The translations under genes and the position numbers were made by a program. Positions 29,606 through 39,592 of a stretch of DNA of 64,000 nucleotides are shown here, piece by piece (position 1 is the first letter of the stretch; the number at the start of each line of letters is the position of its first letter). The notes under the pieces were generated by a model that was given only the letters and a program-made list of their open reading frames with translations, had not been told where the DNA came from and searched no databases. The stretch spans positions 248,001 through 312,000 of the forward strand of contig NZ_CANMRN010000002.1 in NCBI RefSeq assembly GCF_947500265.1, written 5' to 3'. The DNA comes from an uncultured Psychrobacter sp. Its GTDB lineage: Bacteria; Pseudomonadota; Gammaproteobacteria; Pseudomonadales; Moraxellaceae.

Positions 29606-30400
29606 ATGATGCAAGCCACCGATTTACGGTTGACCTTTAACCCAGGCACGCCTATCGAAAACCCTGCCCTACGTGGTATCAGCTTAAACATTGCTGACGG
29701 TGAATTTGTCACTGTCATCGGTACCAATGGCGCAGGTAAATCTACTTTTTTGAACGCAGTAAGCGGTACGACACGCGTCGATAGTGGCTCAATCTTGCTA
29801 AATGGCATTGATGTGACCAAAAAGTCTGCTCATCAACGCGCGCATTGGGTTGCTCGCGTCTTTCAGGATCCGATGGCGGGCACTTGTGAAGCGCTCACGA
29901 TTGAAGAAAATATGGCTTTGGCCTACAAACGTGGTGGTAATCGCGGTCTGAAATTTGCACTGAACCAGAACAACCGTGATTTGTTCCGAGAAAAACTATC
30001 CGTTTTAAAGTTAGGTCTAGAAAATCGTCTAACCGATCGTATGGGTCTACTCTCTGGTGGTCAACGTCAAGCGGTAAGTCTGCTAATGGCATCATTGCAG
30101 CCCTCTAAGATTTTGCTACTTGATGAGCATACTGCAGCTCTCGATCCAAAGACTGCGGCATTTGTCTTAGAATTGACTGATAAGATTGTCACGGACAATA
30201 AGTTAACCACGATGATGGTCACCCACTCAATGCAACAAGCATTGGCACATGGTACACGCACCGTTATGCTGCATCAGGGTCAAGTCGTGCTAGATGTGGC
30301 TGGTGACATTCGCAAAGGCATGACTGTACATGACCTACTTGATATGTTCGAGCAAACACGTGGCGAAAAAGTTGAAGATGACAGCCTGATTTTGAGCTAA
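29606..30400 (+). CDS. ABC transporter ATP-binding protein (TrpZ-like)
   Basis: 264-residue ATPase: Walker A GTNGAGKST (residues 39-47), signature LSGGQRQAVS, Walker B KILLLDEHTAALDP and the switch histidine in MVTHSM. The Walker B Glu is followed by His where many ABC ATPases have Pro (DEHTAALDP); this variant is regular in the family that pairs with ABC_sub_bind receptors. An AAGGA site precedes the ATG. Last gene of the transporter cluster, followed by a terminator. Confidence 0.88.
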   Translation: MMQATDLRLTFNPGTPIENPALRGISLNIADGEFVTVIGTNGAGKSTFLNAVSGTTRVDSGSILLNGIDVTKKSAHQRAHWVARVFQDPMAGTCEALTIEENMALAYKRGGNRGLKFALNQNNRDLFREKLSVLKLGLENRLTDRMGLLSGGQRQAVSLLMASLQPSKILLLDEHTAALDPKTAAFVLELTDKIVTDNKLTTMMVTHSMQQALAHGTRTVMLHQGQVVLDVAGDIRKGMTVHDLLDMFEQTRGEKVEDDSLILS

Positions 30401-30464
30401 TACTGCTAATAACTTACGACTTATAAATTTGTACCTGTCGGATACAACCATTTCCGACAACCTC

Positions 30465-30504
30465 AAAAACCTTCAAGATAATTGATTTTTCTTGGAGGTT
30501 TTTT
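30465..30504 (+). terminator. Terminator of the ABC transporter genes
   Basis: AAAAACCTTCAAGA / TCTTGGAGGTTTTTT stem with one G-T pair, then T run. Confidence 0.8.
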
Positions 30505-30603
30505 GTTATCTATAGTTAATGATCATATAAACTTTTTACTGACCATTATATAGTTGTCGTCTATCAAAGCTTCGCTGTTGTCACTTACTATATGAGGTCT
30601 GTC

Positions 30604-32925
30604 ATGCGCAAAATTCCTATTTACTCCCACCCTGCTGCTGGTTGGCCTGCGCTGATCTCCTCTACCCAAAAGCTAATGGACTATAAGACATTTTTGCGTG
30701 GCGGTATAAGTGTATTTAAAAGCAATCAGCCCCAAGGCGGATTTGACTGCCCAGGCTGTGCTTGGCCTGATCATAAGTCACACAAAGCCATCGATGTCTG
30801 TGAAAACGGCATTAAAGTCATTGCCAGTGAGACCATGACCCATAAAGCAGATGCCGAGTTTTTCGCAAGACATACCGTCACTGAGCTACAGGGATGGACT
30901 GGTTACGAGCTTGAGCACAGTGGTCGTTTATCAGAGCCGATGTATTACGATGCGGCGCAAGATCGCTATGTTCCTATTCCTTGGGAAGCCGCTTACAGCT
31001 TAATCGCTGAGCAGTTAGGACAGCTTGATTCACCGGATGAGGCATTATTTTATACATCAGGCCGTGTGACTAATGAGCCTGCCTTCTTATTTCAGTTATT
31101 TGTACGCTGCTTTGGTACCAATAATTTGCCTGATTGCTCAAACATGTGTCACGAACCAACCTCAGTAATGCTAAGCAGACAGCTAGGTATTGGTAAAGCG
31201 ACGGTGATGCTAGAAGATTTCGAGCAGGCCAAGCTGATATTGATGTTTGGCCAAAACCCAGCGACTAACCATCCACGTATGCTAGAGATGCTCGCCCATG
31301 CGCATGAGCAAGGCTGTCGAATCATCTCAATCAACCCGATGCGTGAGCAAGGCCTGAGTAAGTTTAGAAATCCACAAAAACCAACACATATGGCAGCTGG
31401 TCAAAGCGCTGACATGGTCGATGACGTTATTCAAATTCAAATCGGCGGTGATGCAGCGTTATTGACGGGCATTGCCAAGTGGTTAATTGAAAACGATAAA
31501 ATCAATCATGATTTTATTACCACTCATACTTCAGGCTTTGAACCTCTCAAACAGTGGCTAACAGAGCAATCATGGACAGATATAACACTTGGCTGCGGTA
31601 TTTCTCAGACAGATATTATCAATCTCGCTGAGCTCGTGGCTGATAGTCCAGCAACGATTTGCACTTGGGGCATGGGCATTACTCAGCACGTGCAGGGTGA
31701 TGACAATGTCGCGATGATTACCAACTTGCTCCTGCTGATGGGTATGATTGGTATCGACGGCGCTGGTGCATCCCCAGTACGTGGACATTCCAATGTACAG
31801 GGCGATCGCACTATGGGTATCCATGAACGCCCTAGCAAAAGCTTACTAGACAGTTTAGAGCGTGTGTTTGAGCACCCTATGCCGCAAGAGCATGGCTACG
31901 ATGTCGTTACAGGTGCCAAGGCTCTTATCGCAGGTAAATTGAAAGTCTTTATGGGCATGGGTGGTAACTACGCAGTGGCCGCCCCTGATACCAGCGCCAT
32001 TGAACAAGCCTTAACCACTACTCAGCTTAATATATTTGTCGGTACTAAGCTCAATGAGACCATGCTATACCCCGGTGCAAATAATTTAATCCTACCTTGC
32101 TTAGGCCGTACCGAGCGTATTGTCACAACAAAGGGTGAGCAATTTGCCACTATCGAAGACTCTATGTGTCAGATCGTACCTACTCAGGGCAAACTAAAAC
32201 CTGTTAGTGATACTCTAAAATCTGAAGCGCAAATCGTAGCGGATATCGCGACCCATGTACTCGGCGCCGACTCGTCTATTCCTTGGCTAGCGATGAGTGA
32301 GGATTTCGATATTATTCGAGACTATATCGCTCAAGCTATTAACGGATTTGAAGACTTTAATCAGCGTATTCGCACCTCTGAGCGTGGCTTTCATTTGTAT
32401 CATGCGGCGCGTCATCGTGTATGGAATACCGAAAGCGGCAAAGCTCAGTTTGAAGTACCACAATATCCGATTACTTTTGTCGCTGCACAAATGGCAGCCG
32501 CAAACGATATCGACGATGTTGAAAATACAGCGCAAAAGATTTGGCAATTGACCAGTGTCCGCAGCCATGACCAATTTAACACTATGATTTTTGGGTTTAA
32601 AGACCGCTATCGTCAAACGGATCGTCGTGACGTGCTGTTCATGCATCCCGATGAAATAAGTCGTTTAGGTTGGCAAAAAGGTGACCGTGTTATGGTCACT
32701 CGCCAGCGTGCCAAAGATAGCCTAGAGCAACCACGCATATTGGGCCCATTGGTATTGAGCGAGATGGATATTGCCTCTAACGCTGTTGCCGCTTACTACC
32801 CTGAGTGCAATGACCTTTTTGATTTAGAGACACATGCGCCAGATTCTCATATCCCAGCGTACAAATCGACGACCGTCGTTTTGGAACGCGTAGAGGTAAA
32901 TACATCGATAGCTACGCCTGCGTAA
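30604..32925 (+). CDS. FdhF/YdeP-family molybdopterin oxidoreductase
   Basis: Large cytoplasmic molybdopterin-dependent oxidoreductase, about 773 residues. The N-terminal FDCPGCAWPD block is the hallmark of the YdeP subgroup, which has a reduced iron-sulfur site compared with formate dehydrogenase. Other family blocks: GRVTNEPAFLFQLFVRCFGTNNLPDCSNMCHE, GQNPATNHPRMLEML, PVRGHSNVQGDRTMGIHERP, and a C-terminal molybdopterin dinucleotide binding region (VRSHDQFNTMIFG). In E. coli YdeP is tied to acid resistance; the substrate is unproven. The start at 30604 is preferred over 30592 because GAGG lies five bases before it. fdhD follows 94 bases later. Confidence 0.88.
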   Translation: MRKIPIYSHPAAGWPALISSTQKLMDYKTFLRGGISVFKSNQPQGGFDCPGCAWPDHKSHKAIDVCENGIKVIASETMTHKADAEFFARHTVTELQGWTGYELEHSGRLSEPMYYDAAQDRYVPIPWEAAYSLIAEQLGQLDSPDEALFYTSGRVTNEPAFLFQLFVRCFGTNNLPDCSNMCHEPTSVMLSRQLGIGKATVMLEDFEQAKLILMFGQNPATNHPRMLEMLAHAHEQGCRIISINPMREQGLSKFRNPQKPTHMAAGQSADMVDDVIQIQIGGDAALLTGIAKWLIENDKINHDFITTHTSGFEPLKQWLTEQSWTDITLGCGISQTDIINLAELVADSPATICTWGMGITQHVQGDDNVAMITNLLLLMGMIGIDGAGASPVRGHSNVQGDRTMGIHERPSKSLLDSLERVFEHPMPQEHGYDVVTGAKALIAGKLKVFMGMGGNYAVAAPDTSAIEQALTTTQLNIFVGTKLNETMLYPGANNLILPCLGRTERIVTTKGEQFATIEDSMCQIVPTQGKLKPVSDTLKSEAQIVADIATHVLGADSSIPWLAMSEDFDIIRDYIAQAINGFEDFNQRIRTSERGFHLYHAARHRVWNTESGKAQFEVPQYPITFVAAQMAAANDIDDVENTAQKIWQLTSVRSHDQFNTMIFGFKDRYRQTDRRDVLFMHPDEISRLGWQKGDRVMVTRQRAKDSLEQPRILGPLVLSEMDIASNAVAAYYPECNDLFDLETHAPDSHIPAYKSTTVVLERVEVNTSIATPA

Positions 32926-33019
32926 ATCATACTGCGGAGAGCTAATGAGAATGAAAACTTCATTGGCTCTACCTCTATATGACCATAAGCACGCTCATAA
33001 TTTTAGGCCATGATAAATC

Positions 33020-34102
33020 GTGATAACCATTGAAAACAATGCTGAACAAAGTGAGGCTTTCATTGACCCCGCTATGATAGATAACTCAACTAGCACTAAG
33101 ATAGTTACACCTGAGCTGTCTAACGATGAGAGGTTGTCAGAGACACCACTTGCTCGTGGTCATTTCGCACAAAAGCATCATTACCCGTCAGTTAGTAGTG
33201 ATCCTAATCATGACTCTCACCTTCAAATTGAACCTCAGAGCACCAGCTTAGCCGTAGAAGCTGCGGTCTCTATCATCATTAATGGAATTCATTATGCTGT
33301 GCTGATGGCCAGTCCTCATCAGTTAGAGTACTTGGCTGTTGGTTTTTTATTTAGCGAAGGCTTAATTCAATACAGTCACGAGTTATTCGACTGGGAAGTG
33401 ACTCATCTTGCAGATCTAGCTAGCTATCAGCAGTTTGCTCAAGATTCGAATGACGAAGATTTTGATTCAGTATCAATTGAACAAAGCTTAGAACAATTTC
33501 AAGATTACGATATCTATGTCGTTGAGCTAGTATTAAGCCAACGCTGCCATCAACGTATCCAAGCACAAAAACGGCAGCTCGCAGGGCGCACAGGCTGCGG
33601 TATGTGCGGTATTACTGGATTAACACAAGCTTTGCCTGATTTAAGTGCTTACTCTCAAAGCAGTCTACAGTCCGACCATAATCAACCGACAAGCAACGAT
33701 AGTGTTAAGACGACTGTTCCAAGTCTTGACTACCTACTGGCACTGCGTCAACAAGTGGATGCCGCGCAACATACGCATCAACTGACAGGTGCAGTACACG
33801 CCGCAGCAACGATCTATAATCAGCAGCTACATTTATTTGAGGATGTAGGCCGCCATAATGCACTTGATAAGCTCATCGGTTGGCAATTACGCCAAAAAGC
33901 AGACGTTAGCTGTGTGCTTATGACTTCGCGTCTCTCTATTGAACTGGTTCAAAAGTCCATTCGAAGTCAAATCTCGTGGCTAGTTGGCATGTCAGCACCT
34001 ACCAGTACAGCTGTACGCGTGGCTGAGCGTTATGGCCTTGGATTGGCTGGATTTTTACGTGATAACCGAGTCACTTACTACACCAAACAAGATAATATAT
34101 AA
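33020..34102 (+). CDS. fdhD: Formate dehydrogenase accessory sulfurtransferase FdhD
   Basis: Transfers sulfur to the molybdenum cofactor of formate-dehydrogenase-like enzymes, here presumably the oxidoreductase encoded upstream. The catalytic pair is in GCGMCGITGL (Cys 194 and 197 region), with the block VEDVGRHNALDKL-type sequence (EDVGRHNALDKLIGW) and SRLSIELVQKS after it. At 360 residues it is about 80 longer than usual: an N-terminal extension of ~75 residues and an acidic insertion around residues 135-160. The start is GTG at 33020, the first codon after an in-frame stop; the true start could be the ATG at 33074. Confidence 0.87.
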   Translation: MITIENNAEQSEAFIDPAMIDNSTSTKIVTPELSNDERLSETPLARGHFAQKHHYPSVSSDPNHDSHLQIEPQSTSLAVEAAVSIIINGIHYAVLMASPHQLEYLAVGFLFSEGLIQYSHELFDWEVTHLADLASYQQFAQDSNDEDFDSVSIEQSLEQFQDYDIYVVELVLSQRCHQRIQAQKRQLAGRTGCGMCGITGLTQALPDLSAYSQSSLQSDHNQPTSNDSVKTTVPSLDYLLALRQQVDAAQHTHQLTGAVHAAATIYNQQLHLFEDVGRHNALDKLIGWQLRQKADVSCVLMTSRLSIELVQKSIRSQISWLVGMSAPTSTAVRVAERYGLGLAGFLRDNRVTYYTKQDNI

Positions 34103-34870
34103 AAATTCACTTCTACTTGTTCATTGAGAGCAACCGTCTATCGCCCATCATCTATTTCTTTCTAATGAAAACTTCAGCTAATCATTCATAGTTATAATTT
34201 AGCTCATAGCGATATATCACTCGATACTTTTCATAATAAATCCCTATCTTTCAATGCTTTATTAAATATCTTATTAAATCTCTTTAAATAAACACTTATA
34301 TGTCATCTTCGGTCATTGTCTGGTAAATCTCGGATAATGTTTGAGGTTAGTGACATAATAGGTTACTCTTATCGCGCAAATATGTTACAGGCACTTAACG
34401 AATATGTAGTTTTATTTATTAATGCTGCTTAGTAACACATCAATCGCAATAGATGAGTAGAGACTTCTCAGCTATTGTTTATTACAGCTGATAAGGCTGT
34501 CTAAATCGAGTTCGGGTCATGCCATCGTGGCTTAGTGCTTATTCGTAATTCCGCTATAGACACTCATCACATGAGTTTTCTTTAGCATGTAGCTACCTTT
34601 GTGTATGCCTATTAATAGCGTGATGGTTTACCCATTAACTGACGCCTATTGAAAGTAGTCCCTGTCTTTTGATTTGACACTATTTGTCTCATTAAGATTT
34701 GGGCGTAACACTTAGCATCTGCTTACCACTACAGTTGGTATTTTCGCTATTTATATTAGCCACATACGTTCGGTATGAGGGCTGTGTAGGCTATGCTGTA
34801 TTCCTAATGGTTTGGTATCTTTCATTTTTACTGAACTTTATTCATCAACTAACAATTGCGAGGTCTGAGT
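34103..34870. other. Long intergenic region, no gene identified
   Basis: 768 AT-rich bases. A hydrophobic 60-codon frame starting TTG at 34699 overlaps the next gene and is not convincing. I see no tRNA, terminator with a T run, or riboswitch I can name. The length suggests a regulated promoter or long leader for the symporter. Confidence 0.4.
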
Positions 34871-36535
34871 TTGAAAACTGAGTCATTGTTCCAATTTTCA
34901 TCATTGACGATTATTTTATTATTATTAGCATTTTATGGCGGCACCTATTTACTGTCCTTATTAATCAAAAAAGATAAAGAGACAACTTCTGGGTTTATGG
35001 TCGCAGGTCACGGTGTTGGCTTTGGTATGGGTGCAGCCAGCATGACCGCCACTTGGATTTGGGCGGCCTCATTTTACGCCGCGGCCACCTCTGGTTATAA
35101 ATACGGCGTATCAGGGCCGATACATTATGGCTTTTGGGGTGCATTGATGATTTTGTTCATCTACCCTTTCGGTATGCGCTTTCGTGAATTGGCACCAGAC
35201 GGTCATACACTAGGTGAACTGATTCATGCCCGCCACGGTTCATCAAGCCAATTAATCTTAGCCATATCTAATATTATGGGCAGTTTAATTAGCTTGATGG
35301 TCAACTTTACCGCTGCTGGAGCACTGGTGTCAGTCCTGTCGCCATTATCGTTCCAAACAGGGGTAATGATCGCAGGTATCGGTGTACTAAGTTACACATT
35401 GACATCAGGGTTTCGAGCATCCGTCTTTACGGATTTCGCCCAGTTGGTCGCTCTAATGGCCATTGGTATTGTCATTATTCCCGCCGTGTTATTCGCTATG
35501 GGTGGTCCTGAGGTTATGGTTAGCGGCCTGTCAAACCTGACATTAGAACAGCAGAACTTCTTCTCCTCTGAGGCATTCTTTCAACAAGGTGCGCCCTACT
35601 TCGTCGCTGTATTAGCATATGCTATCGGTAATCAAACCATCACTCAGCGATTATTCGCGATTGATAAAACCAAGATTAAAGCGACGTTTATCACTGCTAC
35701 AGTCGGCTATGCTGGTATCGTTATTGGTCTTGGTATGATTGGACTAATGGCTGTGACGATTGGCGTCGAGCCACTCGATGGCAATATGAACAACCTCATT
35801 CCTCAAATGGTCAGTACTTATCTACATCCCGTCTTTATCGCCTTATTCTTCATTTTAGTGATTGGGTCATTGTCTTCGACTGCTGACTCAGATTTATCAG
35901 CGCTATCAACCATTATGATGGCCGATGTCTACGGTAAAAACATCGCCAAAAAAGGTCATGTTAAACCTAAAACGATGATGCTAATTGGTCGAGGCACGAT
36001 GATTGTTGCGACAGCAGCTGGACTAATTTTTGCAAGCTTTAAGCTCGATATTCTCGTCATGCTAGTATTTGTTGGTGCCTTATGGGGCGCTATCGTCTTC
36101 CCTGTAATTGCCAGTGTGTTTTGGAATCGCGTCACCAATACTGCCTTTACCTCAGCAGTTATCGTCGGACTACTCTTATTTTGCGTTGCCCGTTTCGAAT
36201 TACTCCCAATCACTGGTGTCACTGCCCTATTCTTTGAAATACTGGCCAGTGTCGGTGCAGCGGTTGTTATTGGGCTAATGGTCTTTGGGTTCTTAGGTCG
36301 TAAGATTGGCATGGTCGCCGCAGCTATCACGCTTGTGCTGATGCTTATCTTCGCTACTGGCTTCTTACGTCAATATATGGTCCTGCTAGCCTCTCTAACG
36401 GCTTACGGCGCTAGTACCGTTGTCTGTGTGATTATCAGCTTGATGGGAGACGAACACTTCGACTTCGACTTAATTAAGCAGCGCGTGGGCAATTACGACA
36501 AAAAATCGGAAATCCCATCGTCACTTAAATCTTAA
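34871..36535 (+). CDS. Sodium:solute symporter family transporter
   Basis: 554-residue inner-membrane transporter of the SSS family with about 14 hydrophobic segments. Family features: SGFMVAGHGVGFGMGAASMTATWIW after the first helix and the Na+-site segment GSLSSTADSDLSALSTI. It belongs to the branch with urea- and organic-acid-like transporters, not PutP; the substrate is unknown. The start is a TTG at 34871, chosen because GAGGT lies six bases upstream; the open frame from 34856 is another TTG without a site. A 44-residue membrane peptide with a strong ribosome site follows 84 bases later. Confidence 0.85.
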   Translation: MKTESLFQFSSLTIILLLLAFYGGTYLLSLLIKKDKETTSGFMVAGHGVGFGMGAASMTATWIWAASFYAAATSGYKYGVSGPIHYGFWGALMILFIYPFGMRFRELAPDGHTLGELIHARHGSSSQLILAISNIMGSLISLMVNFTAAGALVSVLSPLSFQTGVMIAGIGVLSYTLTSGFRASVFTDFAQLVALMAIGIVIIPAVLFAMGGPEVMVSGLSNLTLEQQNFFSSEAFFQQGAPYFVAVLAYAIGNQTITQRLFAIDKTKIKATFITATVGYAGIVIGLGMIGLMAVTIGVEPLDGNMNNLIPQMVSTYLHPVFIALFFILVIGSLSSTADSDLSALSTIMMADVYGKNIAKKGHVKPKTMMLIGRGTMIVATAAGLIFASFKLDILVMLVFVGALWGAIVFPVIASVFWNRVTNTAFTSAVIVGLLLFCVARFELLPITGVTALFFEILASVGAAVVIGLMVFGFLGRKIGMVAAAITLVLMLIFATGFLRQYMVLLASLTAYGASTVVCVIISLMGDEHFDFDLIKQRVGNYDKKSEIPSSLKS

Positions 36536-36555
36536 ACCCAAGTCGCTTTATCCGA

Positions 36556-36591
36556 GTAGTGATTAGTAAGCAGTATTTGGCTAATCGCTAC
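36556..36591 (+). other. Hairpin between symporter and small-subunit genes
   Basis: GTAGTGATTAG / CTAATCGCTAC stem with one G-T pair and 14-base loop, no T run. Likely a partial terminator or processing site that sets the ratio of the two products. Confidence 0.45.
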
Positions 36592-36619
36592 TTATTTAGT
36601 AATACTATAAGGAGATATC

Positions 36620-36754
36620 ATGGACAACGTTTTTATCTACGGCTTATATATCTTAATTTGGCCTGCCATTACTCTTGGCGTACTCGTGTTAATTTGCACG
36701 GCCACTTATCGCGATGTGAAAAGTGCTAAACGTGACAATAGAGATATTGTTTAG
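36620..36754 (+). CDS. Putative transporter small subunit (44-residue membrane peptide)
   Basis: Short gene with a consensus AAGGAG site six bases before its ATG. The 44 residues form one long membrane segment (VFIYGLYILIWPAITLGVLV continuing to LICTAT) and a charged tail YRDVKSAKRDNRDIV. Tiny single-helix proteins of this form are found directly after sodium:solute symporter genes and are annotated as putative transporter small subunits. Its position 84 bases after the symporter, on the same strand with no terminator between, fits cotranscription. Function is inferred from this association only. Confidence 0.75.
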   Translation: MDNVFIYGLYILIWPAITLGVLVLICTATYRDVKSAKRDNRDIV

Positions 36755-36893
36755 CGTATTATATTTTAAATTATCATCATTAAACACTGGGTTACTGATG
36801 GCTTGGAAAAGCCTATTAATAGCATAAATGTCCTGAAATTGGGGCTAAATATAGACAAGATAGTAAATAAGCTGTTTTTAACGAAAAAAGGAC

Positions 36894-36921
36894 TTGTAAT
36901 TTACTATATTTTTGCTAATAT
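36894..36921 (+). promoter_or_regulatory. Probable promoter of tRNA-Cys
   Basis: TTGTAA (-35) and TAATAT (-10) separated by 16 bases, ending 14 bases before the mature tRNA. Confidence 0.5.
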
Positions 36922-36935
36922 AGGCGACCTTGATT

Positions 36936-37009
36936 GGCTGGATGGCAGAGTGGTCATGCAGCGGACTGCAACTCCGTTAACGCCGGTTCGATTCCGACTC
37001 CAGCCTCCA
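36936..37009 (+). tRNA. tRNA-Cys (GCA)
   Basis: 74 bases including encoded CCA. Acceptor stem GGCTGGA / TCCAGCC, anticodon loop CTGCAAC giving GCA, T arm with GGTTCGATTCC. All arms pair. Confidence 0.95.
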
Positions 37010-37133
37010 ATTATTTATTAACTTTACGTTAATTTTGGCTTGCATTATTATCACAACCGATTATAATAGCGACCACTTATCTAGTAACTAGATGGTCTAT
37101 CAGCTAGTTTACATTTTAGATAAAAAAAGTTTT

Positions 37134-37220
37134 GCCCGGGTGGTGAAATTGGTAGACACAAGGGATTTAAAATCCCTCGCTAGCAATAGCGTGCCGGTTC
37201 AAGTCCGGCTCCGGGTACCA
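37134..37220 (+). tRNA. tRNA-Leu (TAA)
   Basis: 87 bases with encoded CCA and the long variable arm of type II tRNAs. Anticodon loop TTTAAAA within AGGGA / TCCCT gives TAA; T arm GGTTCAAGTCC. Follows tRNA-Cys by 124 bases and is probably cotranscribed. Confidence 0.95.
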
Positions 37221-37253
37221 TTACATAGTCCTATACTATCTTATAGAACAGCT

Positions 37254-37280
37254 AAAGCCCCTGATATCAGGGGCTTTGTT
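37254..37280 (+). terminator. Terminator of the tRNA pair
   Basis: Perfect palindrome AAAGCCCCTGA / TCAGGGGCTTT followed by GTTG; a short T run. Confidence 0.7.
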
Positions 37281-37504
37281 GTATCTGGTGTTCTATACTG
37301 CCCTGCTCTATCTATCCCAATTTGTGCATTTGATGTACATTAACCTCCCAGTGCACATTTAAAATACTGATTATGAAAAGTGATATAGATGACGAGCATC
37401 TCAAACGCTCTATTCACCTATACCACTATTCTTAGAGAAATTTAACTAGATTACACACTTGGTTTGGCAAGTAGCATTATCAATTTTTGCTCTTAATAGC
37501 CAAA

Positions 37505-39136
37505 TCAGCTATCCAACAATACGCTGCCATAGTCATCACGCAGGTCTTTTTTGACCATTTTCCCAGCACCATTTAGGACGATATTATCTACAAATATGAC
37601 TTTGTCCGGTATTTGCCAGCTGGCGATTTTACCTTCGTAAAAGCTCAGTACTTGAGACTCGTCGATTTCTGAATCTGGTTCTTTCACCACAATCAATACT
37701 GGACGCTCGCTCCATTTTTTATGCTTTGCAGCAATAGCGGCTGCCATTCTTATCTGCGGATGGGCGACTGCGATGTTTTCTAGCTCTACTGACGATATCC
37801 ACTCCCCACCAGATTTAATCAAATCTTTTGAGCGATCCCGAATATTCATATAGCCATCGGCATCAATGGTTGCAATATCGCCTGTGTCGAACCAACCGTC
37901 TTCAGTTATCGCATCAGGGTTCTCGGTGTAATAATCGTTGATGATCCAATGCCCTTTGATCTGTAAACGACCTTGAGACATACCATCTTCTTCGACTCGC
38001 TGTAGCGGCTCGTCAGTATCTATGAGACGTAGCTGAACGCCGTAGGGTGGACGACCTTGAGAGTTACGCAACTCATTAATCTCATCTTTACTCAGCGATT
38101 TATGTTTGGCTTTTATTTGATTCATCGTGCCAAGTGGACTGGTTTCCGTCATACCCCATCCATGTATGGCATCGCAATTGAAATCTTCTCTGAACGTTTT
38201 AATTACCGATGGTGGACATGCCGCCCCTCCGACAATGGTACGCGTCATACTATCAAGCTTACTGCCTCTGGCTTTGGCAGCGGTCAATAGACTTTGCCAA
38301 ATCGTTGGAACCCCTAGAGCAACCGTGACATGACAATCATCAATGAGAGATACCAGACTATCTCCATCGAGATTGGGACCAGGAAGTATGAGAGAGCAAC
38401 CAGTCAAGGCAGCCGCGTAAGGTGTGCCCCACGCGTTAACATGGAACATCGGTACCACGGGTAGCAAAACGTCTTGTGCAGAGAGCGCGGAGACATCAGG
38501 CATGCATAACGCCATAGCATGCAGCACAGAAGAGCGATGTGTATATAAAATCCCTTTAGGGTTACCGGTAGTTCCGGATGTATAGCATAAAGAGCTAGCT
38601 GTTGCTTCATCGAATTGAGGCCAGTCAAAATCAGTAGAATTTTCTGCTAATAGCTCATCAAAGAACAGTACATTAGGCAGTTTTTCTACGATACTATCAT
38701 CTCGATCACTTAGACAAATGAAGTATTCAACACCTTTGATATGCTCTTTGATTGCCATAATTAGCGGTAGGAAAGTAGTATCAAAAAATAGCACACGATC
38801 ATCAGCGTCATTGATAATGTAGCTAAGCTGCTCGGGAAACAAACGTGGATTGATAGTATGGCAAACCATGCCACTACCTGAAATCGCATACCAAGCTTCT
38901 AAATGACGACGATTATTCCAAGCCAAAGTTGCTATGCGTTCTGATGATTTAAGTCCCAGTGTAGCCAATGCATTGGCCAATCGTTTTGAGTTATCTGAGA
39001 CAGTGCGCCAATTGGTATGAGTCATCTGTCCATCGACTTCTTTGGACAAAACCGCCGTATCACCATGATAACGGGCAGCGTGTTCGATTAGACCACTGAT
39101 CAGCAATGGCTGATACATCATTTTTCCTAACATCAT
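37505..39136 (-). CDS. Fatty-acyl-CoA ligase (AMP-binding family, AlkK-like)
   Basis: 543-residue adenylate-forming enzyme that joins fatty acids to CoA through an acyl-AMP. Motifs: YTSGTTGNPKGILYTHRS (P loop, residues ~190-207), HGWGMTETSPLGT (A4/A5), GWFDTGDIATIDADGYMNIRDRSKDLIKSGGEWIS (A7/A8) and the catalytic lysine near NGAGKMVKKDLR. The N terminus (YQPLLISGLIEHAARYHGDTAV) matches medium/long-chain AlkK-type ligases. Two or three ATGs compete for the start. It would act on fatty acids brought in by the FadL paralogues; that link is inferred. Confidence 0.85.
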   Translation of the reverse strand: MMLGKMMYQPLLISGLIEHAARYHGDTAVLSKEVDGQMTHTNWRTVSDNSKRLANALATLGLKSSERIATLAWNNRRHLEAWYAISGSGMVCHTINPRLFPEQLSYIINDADDRVLFFDTTFLPLIMAIKEHIKGVEYFICLSDRDDSIVEKLPNVLFFDELLAENSTDFDWPQFDEATASSLCYTSGTTGNPKGILYTHRSSVLHAMALCMPDVSALSAQDVLLPVVPMFHVNAWGTPYAAALTGCSLILPGPNLDGDSLVSLIDDCHVTVALGVPTIWQSLLTAAKARGSKLDSMTRTIVGGAACPPSVIKTFREDFNCDAIHGWGMTETSPLGTMNQIKAKHKSLSKDEINELRNSQGRPPYGVQLRLIDTDEPLQRVEEDGMSQGRLQIKGHWIINDYYTENPDAITEDGWFDTGDIATIDADGYMNIRDRSKDLIKSGGEWISSVELENIAVAHPQIRMAAAIAAKHKKWSERPVLIVVKEPDSEIDESQVLSFYEGKIASWQIPDKVIFVDNIVLNGAGKMVKKDLRDDYGSVLLDS

Positions 39137-39592
39137 ACATTCCCTGTAGTTATTTGAAAGTCCGCTTATTCTTGCTACTGCATCGCCTGATGCGAAGAAT
39201 AGGCCTCAACTAAGAATAATCAGAATTATTCTTTAAGACAAGTTAATATTATGTTCTCCATAGGCAACGAAAAATTGTGATTCAATTTCAAAGGCTTGAT
39301 GATTACTCTATATAAATAGTTTTTACTTTCTCATTAAAAGTTCATTGGTATCATTGTTTCTTTAATTAACCATAAAACTTATATATTTCTCCGACATTTT
39401 CTCTGTATCTGCTCACAGCAATTAGTCATTGCCGCGCAATACATCATGTTTACATGCTTGCTACATTTGCTAGCAAGCCCTAAATTACTATATCTACTAT
39501 AATTGCTTCATAATTCTTAGCTGTAGTTATCAATGTTGATTCTAATAGTGACAGCAAACGATTAAATGACATTTAATTAAGTGGAGTAAGCT
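39137..39592. other. Intergenic, no gene seen
   Basis: 456 AT-rich bases between divergent acyl-CoA ligase and BLUF genes, presumably holding both promoters. No RNA gene or strong repeat was found. Confidence 0.4.

Noticed and set aside
34699..34881. Hydrophobic 60-codon frame before the symporter
   Set aside because: TTG start without a ribosome site, overlaps the symporter start, and composition follows the AT-rich intergenic DNA.
37092..37343. 83-codon frame across tRNA-Leu
   Set aside because: It is a read-through of the tRNA gene; the tRNA explains the sequence.
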